DNA of 6,017 nt, taken from positions 1 to 6,017 of the forward strand of contig WLIH01000187.1 of assembly GCA_009702305.1 (NCBI GenBank). Reading direction: 5' to 3'. This document shows positions 1 to 5,044 of this stretch, one piece after another. Under the pieces are notes generated by a model. It ran no database searches, was not told the DNA's origin, and saw only the letters and a list, made by a program, of their open reading frames with translations. Positions within the stretch are counted from its first letter, which is position 1. Every line of letters starts with the position of its first letter. Both the position numbers and the translations under genes were made by a program. This DNA comes from Actinomycetota bacterium (GTDB lineage Bacteria; Actinomycetota; Actinomycetes; Propionibacteriales; Nocardioidaceae).

Positions 1-372
1 GAGACCTGGGCGCACGCACTCGACGTCTACGAAGCGCTTGATGCCGTGCCGGAGCCGACCGACCGGGTCAAGCACGTCGCCCACCTCGGTGTCCGCACCC
101 GCGACTTCTCCTTCGGCGTGCACGAGCTGACCCCGCCGGGCGAGGAGTTCCACGTCGAGCTGACCGCGCCGTCCGGTGCGAGCTGGACCTGGGGTCCGTC
201 CGAGGCTGCGCAGACGGTGCGCGGATCGGCCTACGACTTCGCCCTCCTCGTCACGCAGCGGGTGCATCGCGACGACACCGACCTGGTCGCGGTCGGCGAG
301 GACGCCGAGCGGTGGCTGAGGATCGCCCAGGCCTTCGCCGGGCCGGTCGGCGCCGGACGGGCCAAGAAATGA
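1..372 (+). CDS. TIGR03084-family protein (maleylpyruvate isomerase/DinB-like), 3' part only
   Basis: The reading frame is open from base 1 ([13 protein letters not shown]...) to TGA at 370-372, giving 123 residues. This is about the C-terminal half of a family whose members are usually around 260 residues, so the true start is upstream and the internal ATG near 46 should not be taken as the start. Recognisable features are the opening TWAHALDV helix, which in this superfamily carries a metal-ligand histidine, then [14 protein letters not shown], a WTWGP segment (residues 61-65), and the closing [10 protein letters not shown] near the C-terminus. The superfamily is a four-helix metal-binding fold that includes mycothiol-dependent enzymes. 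Members of this subfamily have no settled reaction, and a thiol-dependent role would be inference. The stop overlaps the next start in an ATGA, so it is probably co-translated with the AtuA-family gene and belongs to the same acyl-CoA operon. Family assignment is from remembered sequence patterns. Confidence 0.85.
   Translation, partial: ETWAHALDVYEALDAVPEPTDRVKHVAHLGVRTRDFSFGVHELTPPGEEFHVELTAPSGASWTWGPSEAAQTVRGSAYDFALLVTQRVHRDDTDLVAVGEDAERWLRIAQAFAGPVGAGRAKK
355..360 (+). promoter_or_regulatory. weak ribosome binding site for the AtuA-family gene
   Basis: GGACGG ends 8 bases before the ATG at 369. It is a partial Shine-Dalgarno match inside the upstream gene. With the ATGA overlap it supports the 369 start over the upstream in-frame ATG at 312, which would overlap the previous gene by about 60 bases and add residues not expected before the conserved [11 protein letters not shown] block. 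Confidence 0.4.
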
Positions 373-2114
373 CCGGCGCACCCAGTGACGTGCTGCGGGT
401 CGGCAATTGCTCCGGCTTCTACGGCGACCGGCTCAGCGCCATGCGCGAGATGCTGGAGGGTCGACAGGAGGACGGGCGCGGACTCGACGTCCTGACCGGC
501 GACTACCTCGCCGAGCTGACCATGCTGATCCTCGGCAAGGACACGATGAAGGATCCCGCCGCGGGCTACGCGCGCACCTTCGTGCGTCAGCTCGAGGACT
601 GTCTCGGGCTCGCGCTCGAGCGGGGCGTCCGGATCGTCTCGAACGCCGGCGGCCTCAACCCGGCCGGCCTGGCAGAGAAGATCCGCGAGGTCGCCCGCGG
701 TCTGGGCCTCGACCCGGCCGTCGCCCACGTCGAGGGCGACGACCTGCGGCCCCTGGGCCTGTGGGAGGGCGCGCTCACCGCCAACGCCTACCTGGGCGGC
801 TTCGGCATAGCGGCAGCATTGACGCAGGGCGCCGATATCGTCGTCACGGGCCGCGTCACCGACGCCTCCGTCGTGGTCGGACCTGCGGTGGCGCACTTCG
901 GCTGGACCCCGACGGCGTACGACGAGCTGGCCGGCGCCGTCGTGGCCGGTCACGTGCTCGAGTGCGGGACGCAGGCGACCGGCGGCAACTTCAGCGGCTT
1001 CCGCAGCCTGATCCGCGACGGCATGGACCCGCGCCAGCCGCTCGGCTTCCCGCTCGCCGAGATCCGGGCCGACGGATCCAGCGTCATCACCAAGCACGCC
1101 GGCAGCGGCGGCGCGGTCACCGTCGACACCGTGACCGCGCAGCTGGTCTACGAGATCCAGTCCACGCGCTACCTCAACCCCGACGTGACCACCCACCTCG
1201 ACTCGGTCCGGCTGCGTCAGCTCGACACCGACCGGGTCGAGATCACCGGGGTCACTGGCCAGGCGCCGCCCGAGCGGCTGAAGGTGTGCGTCAACGAGCT
1301 CGGCGGCTACCGCAACCAGATCGAGCTCGTCGTGACCGGGCTCGACGTCGAGGCCAAGGCCGACTGGATCCGCGACCAGCTCACCCCGAGCCTCACGGCG
1401 CAGACGGTGTCGTGGAGCCACCTGACCGTGCCGGGCCACGACGCCGACACGGAGGAGGGCGCGTCCGCGCTGCTGCGCTGCACCGTGATGGACCCCGAGC
1501 CCGGACCGTGCGGCAAGGGTTTCACCGGGCCGGCGGTCGAGCTCGCCCTGGCGTCGTACGCCGGCTTCACGATGACCGCGCCGCCGGGTGCCCCGACGCC
1601 GTACGGCGTCTACCGGCCGGACTACGTCGACCGGGAGCTGGTCGCCCACATGGTCGTGCACGCCGACGGGTCGCGTCAGGTCGTCGCGGACCCGATCACC
1701 TTCTCCACCGTCGACCACACCAGCGGGCTGCGCCCGTCGCCGTACCCCGCGCCGGCCGACACGCTCAACCGGCGGATGCCGCTCGGCACCTTCGTGCACG
1801 CACGCTCCGGCGACAAGGGCGGGGACGCCAACCTCGGCCTCTGGGTCGCCCACGACGGCTCCGACAAGTACGACGCCCGGGTGACCTGGCTGGCCAAGCT
1901 GATGAGTCCGCGCAAGGTGCGCGAGCTGATCCCCGAGGCGGCCGACCTCGAGGTCGAGGTCTACCTGCTGCCGCAGCTGGGGGCCGTCAACGTGCTGATC
2001 CGCGGGCTGCTCGGCCAGGGCGTGGCCGCGTCCACCCGTTTCGACCCCCAGGCGAAGGGCCTCGGGGAATGGGTGCGCTCGCGCACCGTCCACGTCCAGG
2101 AGGGACTGCTGTGA
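369..2114 (+). CDS. AtuA-family protein (acyclic terpene utilisation, former DUF1446)
   Basis: The protein has 581 residues and is complete. The N-terminal AtuA domain (about residues 8-450) shows [11 protein letters not shown] (11-21), [11 protein letters not shown] (42-52), VSNAGGLNP (90-98), GRVTDAS (161-167), [11 protein letters not shown] (198-208) and LNPD (269-272). A separate C-terminal domain of roughly 100 residues (about 470-575) carries the hallmark [14 protein letters not shown] (477-490); this corresponds to the ferredoxin-fold-like AtuA C-terminal module. No signal peptide or membrane segment is seen, so it is probably cytoplasmic. The family is named after atuA of the Pseudomonas citronellol/geraniol cluster, but no enzymatic activity is firmly assigned. 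The location, coupled by 4-base overlaps to a TIGR03084 gene upstream and an acyl-CoA dehydrogenase downstream, suggests a role in the same acyl-CoA pathway, perhaps on the carboxylated or hydrated intermediate; that is inference. A larger same-strand frame over this gene is a GC-driven shadow. Confidence 0.93.
   Translation: MTGAPSDVLRVGNCSGFYGDRLSAMREMLEGRQEDGRGLDVLTGDYLAELTMLILGKDTMKDPAAGYARTFVRQLEDCLGLALERGVRIVSNAGGLNPAGLAEKIREVARGLGLDPAVAHVEGDDLRPLGLWEGALTANAYLGGFGIAAALTQGADIVVTGRVTDASVVVGPAVAHFGWTPTAYDELAGAVVAGHVLECGTQATGGNFSGFRSLIRDGMDPRQPLGFPLAEIRADGSSVITKHAGSGGAVTVDTVTAQLVYEIQSTRYLNPDVTTHLDSVRLRQLDTDRVEITGVTGQAPPERLKVCVNELGGYRNQIELVVTGLDVEAKADWIRDQLTPSLTAQTVSWSHLTVPGHDADTEEGASALLRCTVMDPEPGPCGKGFTGPAVELALASYAGFTMTAPPGAPTPYGVYRPDYVDRELVAHMVVHADGSRQVVADPITFSTVDHTSGLRPSPYPAPADTLNRRMPLGTFVHARSGDKGGDANLGLWVAHDGSDKYDARVTWLAKLMSPRKVRELIPEAADLEVEVYLLPQLGAVNVLIRGLLGQGVAASTRFDPQAKGLGEWVRSRTVHVQEGLL
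2098..2105 (+). promoter_or_regulatory. strong ribosome binding site deciding the GTG start of the acyl-CoA dehydrogenase
   Basis: AGGAGGGA lies 5 bases before GTG at 2111. It is the best Shine-Dalgarno sequence in the window. It fixes the start of the dehydrogenase inside the end of the AtuA-family gene, although the frame itself stays open for about 1.7 kb further upstream. Confidence 0.8.
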
Positions 2115-3268
2115 CCGATCAGCTGACAGCGAGTCACGAGACCGCATCGTCGAGCATCGCCGCTCTCGGCGCGGAGTTCGTGCGCCGCGAGGTCGCCCCC
2201 CACCTGCAGGAGTGGGAGGACGCCGGCACGATCCCCCGCGAGCTGCACCTGGCCGCGGGCAAGCAGGGCCTGCTGGGCCTGGCGTTCCCCGAGTCGGTCG
2301 GCGGTGAGGGCGGCTCCATGCTGGAGTCGCTCGACCTGCAGGAGGCGATGTTCGCCGCCGGTGCGTCCAGCGGCCTGATGGCGGGGCTGTTCACCAGCGG
2401 CATCGCCCTCCCGCACATCGCGGCGTCCGGCAACGCCGACCTGATCGACCGCTTCGTGCGCCCCACCCTGGCCGGCGAGCTGATCGGCTCTCTCGGCGTC
2501 ACCGAGCCCGGCGGCGGCTCCGACGTCGCCGGCATCCGCACCACCGCGGTGCGCGAGGGCGACGAGTACGTCGTCAACGGCGCGAAGACCTTCATCACCA
2601 GCGGCGTGCGGGCCGACTTCGTCACCACGGCGGTGCGCACCGGCGGTCCCGGCCACGCCGGCATCAGCCTGCTGGTCGTCGAGCGGGGCACGCCCGGCTT
2701 CACGGTCGACCGGTCGCTGCGCAAGATGGGCTGGCACTGCTCCGACACCGCCGAGCTGTCCTACGTCGACGTCCGGGTGCCCGCGGCCAACCTCGTGGGG
2801 GCGGAGAACTCCGGCTTCTACGCGATCGCCGAGCAGTTCGTCGTGGAGCGGCTCGGACTGGCCGTGCACGCCTACGGCATCGCAGGTCGGGCACTCGAGC
2901 TGACGGCAGACTACTGCCGCTCGCGCGAGACCTTCGGCAAGCCGCTGATCGCCAACCAGGTGGTGCGCCACAAGCTGGTCGAGATGCGACGGCAGGTGGA
3001 GGTCGCGCGGATCTACGCCCGCGAGGTCGCCCGGCGCCACGCCGCCGGGGAGCAGGTGATCGCCGAGGCGTGCCTGGCCAAGCAGACGGCCTGCGACGCA
3101 GCGACCTACGTGTGCGACCAGGCCGTGCAGCTGCACGGCGGCGCGGGCTACATGCACGGCACCGAGGTGGAGCGGCACTACCGCGATGCCCGGATCCTGC
3201 CGATCGGCGGTGGCGCCACCGAGGTGCTCACCGACCTGGCCGCGAAGCTGATGGGCTACGCGTCGTGA
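2111..3268 (+). CDS. acyl-CoA dehydrogenase, isovaleryl/long-chain-type active site
   Basis: The protein has 385 residues, the normal family length, and starts at GTG 2111 with a strong ribosome binding site and a GTGA overlap with the previous stop. It is an FAD enzyme that oxidises an acyl-CoA to the trans-2-enoyl-CoA and passes electrons to ETF. Domains in order are the N-terminal helical domain (about 10-120), the middle beta domain with LGVTEPGGGSDVAG (128-141) and FITSG (161-165), and the C-terminal helical domain with RETFGKPL (272-279) and QLHGGAGYM (340-348). The place where medium- and short-chain enzymes carry the catalytic Glu (IYEGT) reads IGGGA here, so Gly367 replaces it. Instead Glu246 in VVERLGLA aligns with the catalytic Glu of isovaleryl-CoA and long-chain enzymes. 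A branched acyl-CoA substrate is therefore plausible, and the carboxylase genes next door fit this. FadE13, isovaleryl-CoA or citronellyl-CoA dehydrogenase are candidate equivalents; the substrate cannot be fixed from sequence. Confidence 0.95.
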   Translation: MTDQLTASHETASSSIAALGAEFVRREVAPHLQEWEDAGTIPRELHLAAGKQGLLGLAFPESVGGEGGSMLESLDLQEAMFAAGASSGLMAGLFTSGIALPHIAASGNADLIDRFVRPTLAGELIGSLGVTEPGGGSDVAGIRTTAVREGDEYVVNGAKTFITSGVRADFVTTAVRTGGPGHAGISLLVVERGTPGFTVDRSLRKMGWHCSDTAELSYVDVRVPAANLVGAENSGFYAIAEQFVVERLGLAVHAYGIAGRALELTADYCRSRETFGKPLIANQVVRHKLVEMRRQVEVARIYAREVARRHAAGEQVIAEACLAKQTACDAATYVCDQAVQLHGGAGYMHGTEVERHYRDARILPIGGGATEVLTDLAAKLMGYAS

Positions 3269-4863
3269 GTGCCGCCGCCCCCGAGGTCCAGGTCGCCGCG
3301 CGCCGCGCGGCGATGCTCGACAAGCTCGCCTCCCTCGACGAGGAGCAGGCCAAGGCCGTCGCCGGCGGCGGGCCGCGCTCGGTCGAGCGCCACCACGCGC
3401 GCGGCAAGTTGATGCCGCGCGAGCGCATCGAGCTGCTCGTCGACGAGGGGTCGGCGTTCCTCGAGCTCTCGCCGCTGGCGGGCTGGGGCTCCGACTTCGC
3501 GGTCGGGGCCAGTGTCGTCACCGGCATCGGCGTGGTCGAGGGCGTCGAGGTGATGATCACCGCCAACGACCCGTCCGTGAAGGGTGGCGCCAGCAACCCG
3601 TGGACGGTCAAGAAGATCTTCCGGGCCTCCCAGATCGCCGCCGAGAACGGCCTGCCCACGATCTCGCTCGTCGAGTCCGGTGGCGCTGACCTGCCGACCC
3701 AGAAGGAGATCTTCATCCCCGGCGGGAAGCTCTTCCGCGACATCACCCGCAGCTCGGCGGCCAAGCTGCCCACCATCGCCCTGGTCTTCGGCAACTCCAC
3801 CGCCGGCGGCGCCTACGTGCCCGGCATGAGCGACTACACCGTCATGGTCCGTGACCAGGCGAAGGTCTTCCTCGGCGGTCCGCCCCTGGTCAAGATGGCC
3901 ACGGGCGAGGAGTCCGACGACGAGTCGCTCGGTGGCGCCGAGATGCACGCGCGCACCTCGGGACTGGCCGACTACCTCGCCGAGGACGAGCGCGACGCGA
4001 TCCGGATCGGGCGGCGGATCGTGGCCCGGCTCAACTGGCGCAAGGCCATGCCGGGCACCCCGGCGTACGCCGAGCCCGCAGAGGACCCGGAGAGCCTGCT
4101 CGACCTGATCCCCAGCGACCTCAAGGAGCCCTTCGACCCGCGCGACGTCATTGCCCGGATCTGCGACGGGATCGGCTCCGGCAACGCCCAGGTGTTCGAC
4201 GAGTTCAAGCCGCTCTACGGGCCTTCGCTCGTGACCGGGTGGGCGAAGATCCACGGTCGTCCTGTCGGCATCCTCGCCAACGCGCAGGGCGTGCTCTTCA
4301 GCCAGGAGGCGCAGAAGGCGACGCAGTTCGTCCAGCTCGCCAACCAGACCGACACGCCGCTGCTGTTCCTGCACAACACCACCGGCTACATGGTCGGCAA
4401 GGAGTACGAGCAGGGCGGCATCATCAAGCACGGCGCGATGATGATCAACGCGATCAGCAACTCGACCGTCCCGCACCTGAGCGTGATCATGGGCGCGTCG
4501 TACGGCGCGGGCAACTACGGCATGAACGGTCGCGCCTACGACCCGCGCTTCCTGTTCACCTGGCCCAGCGCCAAGTCGGCGGTGATGGGGCCGGCCCAAC
4601 TGGCCGGCGTCCTCGAGATCGTCGCCCAGGCCTCGGCCGAGTCCAAGGGCGAGGTGTTCGATGCCGAGGGCTTCAAGGGGGTCAAGGAGATCGTCGAGGC
4701 CCAGATCGAGGAGCAGTCGATGCCGCACTTCCTCTCCGGGATGCTCTACGACGACGGCGTCATCGACCCGCGCGACACCCGCACCGTGCTGGGCATCTGC
4801 CTCTCGGTGATCGACAACATGCCGATCGTCGGCACCGACCGATTCGGGGTGTTCCGCCCGTGA
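3265..4863 (+). CDS. acyl-CoA carboxylase beta (carboxyltransferase) subunit
   Basis: The protein has 532 residues, the usual size for MCC/GCC-type beta subunits. It starts at GTG 3265 within a GTGA overlap; no good Shine-Dalgarno is visible, so re-initiation after the dehydrogenase is likely. ATG at 3313 is an alternative start but would lose the N-terminal segment. It transfers a carboxyl group from carboxybiotin (on the alpha subunit) to an acyl-CoA. The two crotonase-like halves are clear. The N half contains the RGKLMPRERIELLVD entry (46-60), LVESGGADLPTQ (135-146), STAGGAYVPGMSD (178-190) and FLGGPPLVKMATGEE (202-216). The C half contains TGYMVGKEYEQGG (373-385), GASYGAGNYGMNGRAY (410-425) and DDGVIDPRDTR (496-506). 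The backward TGYMVG and GNYGM motifs place it with methylcrotonyl/geranyl-CoA carboxylases rather than propionyl-CoA ones. However, the N-half pocket differs from true MCC (see findings). Candidate equivalents are AccD2 or AtuC-like proteins. Confidence 0.95.
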   Translation: MSAAAPEVQVAARRAAMLDKLASLDEEQAKAVAGGGPRSVERHHARGKLMPRERIELLVDEGSAFLELSPLAGWGSDFAVGASVVTGIGVVEGVEVMITANDPSVKGGASNPWTVKKIFRASQIAAENGLPTISLVESGGADLPTQKEIFIPGGKLFRDITRSSAAKLPTIALVFGNSTAGGAYVPGMSDYTVMVRDQAKVFLGGPPLVKMATGEESDDESLGGAEMHARTSGLADYLAEDERDAIRIGRRIVARLNWRKAMPGTPAYAEPAEDPESLLDLIPSDLKEPFDPRDVIARICDGIGSGNAQVFDEFKPLYGPSLVTGWAKIHGRPVGILANAQGVLFSQEAQKATQFVQLANQTDTPLLFLHNTTGYMVGKEYEQGGIIKHGAMMINAISNSTVPHLSVIMGASYGAGNYGMNGRAYDPRFLFTWPSAKSAVMGPAQLAGVLEIVAQASAESKGEVFDAEGFKGVKEIVEAQIEEQSMPHFLSGMLYDDGVIDPRDTRTVLGICLSVIDNMPIVGTDRFGVFRP

Positions 4864-4868
4864 TCAAG

Positions 4869-4902
4869 CGAGCAACGACGTGCGAGGAACGAGCACGACG
4901 TG
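4869..4902 (+). repeat. tandem-like pair of a short CGAGCA(A)CGACGTG motif
   Basis: CGAGCAACGACGTG at 4869-4882 and CGAGCACGACGTG at 4890-4902 differ by one A. Further related copies, CGAGACGACGTG and CGAGACGATGT, occur at 4962-4973 and 4907-4917. All lie in the spacer. Confidence 0.55.
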
Positions 4903-4928
4903 TGGGCGAGACGATGTCGAGCAAGACC

Positions 4929-4951
4929 CGCGACCGAGGCACGAGGTCGCG
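4929..4951 (+). other. possible hairpin in the spacer
   Basis: CGCGACC (4929-4935) is the exact reverse complement of GGTCGCG (4945-4951), with a 9-base loop. The 3' arm lies within the first direct repeat. No U-run follows, so it does not look like an intrinsic terminator. It could affect mRNA stability or simply reflect the GC-rich repeat. Confidence 0.35.
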
Positions 4952-5002
4952 ACGGGTGCGTCGAGACGACGTGAGGCATGAGGTCGCGACGGGCACGTCG
5001 AG
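4936..5002 (+). repeat. imperfect direct repeat, two 30-base units
   Basis: The units at 4936-4965 and 4973-5002 match at 27 of 30 positions, offset by 37 bases. Both contain GAGGTCGCGACGGG (4943-4956 and 4980-4993), which includes the 8-base palindrome GTCGCGAC, and both end in CGTCGAG. Seven bases separate the units. The similarity is far higher than in the flanking coding sequence, so the pair is a genuine duplication or two copies of a dispersed element. Confidence 0.75.
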
Positions 5003-5030
5003 GCCCTCGCTGCGCTGGCTGGGCGCCACC

Positions 5031-5036
5031 GAGAGG
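5031..5036 (+). promoter_or_regulatory. ribosome binding site of the alpha subunit gene
   Basis: GAGAGG ends 8 bases before ATG 5045, and a closer GAGG lies at 5038-5041. Either can serve as a Shine-Dalgarno, so the alpha subunit can be initiated independently despite the gap after the beta subunit gene. Confidence 0.5.
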
Positions 5037-5044
5037 CGAGGCCG

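Larger units (their letters stand above)
4864..5044 (+). other. 181-base spacer between beta and alpha carboxylase genes, repeat-like
   Basis: This is the only real gap in an otherwise overlapping operon. It is rich in CGAG, GACG and GTCG words and contains a degenerate 12-14 base motif of the form CGAG(C)(A)ACGACGTG at 4869-4882, 4890-4902 and 4962-4973, with a weaker copy at 4907-4917. It also holds a longer direct repeat pair. No promoter boxes or rho-independent terminator (no U-tract) are visible. It resembles the short dispersed intergenic repeats common in some high-GC actinobacteria; that is a resemblance from memory and was not tested. Confidence 0.6.

Noticed and set aside
801..840. 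Small patch with rarer codons (ATA, GCA, TTG, GAT) in the AtuA-family gene
   Set aside because: It is only a few codons inside a well-conserved segment with no frame change; it does not support transfer or a frameshift.
407..2110. Apparent 568-residue N-terminal extension of the acyl-CoA dehydrogenase
   Set aside because: The extension is an Arg/Ala/Gly-rich out-of-frame reading of the AtuA-family gene. The strong AGGAGGGA site before GTG 2111 and normal family length fix the real start.
231..2147. Long minus-strand open frame of 638 codons opposite the AtuA-family gene
   Set aside because: It is the antisense shadow of a GC-rich gene with strong plus-strand protein motifs; its translation is low-complexity (V, G, R, H rich) with no recognisable domain.
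1961..3178. Minus-strand frame of 405 codons opposite the dehydrogenase
   Set aside because: Shadow frame from codon third-position GC bias; no motifs, no ribosome binding site logic, and the plus strand is clearly coding.
3256..4728. Minus-strand frame of 490 codons opposite the carboxylase beta gene
   Set aside because: Shadow of a certain plus-strand gene; the translation is repetitive and unrecognisable.
4929..4957. Rho-independent terminator between beta and alpha genes
   Set aside because: A 7-base-pair stem is possible, but no U-tract follows and stopping transcription between two subunits of one enzyme would be unexpected.
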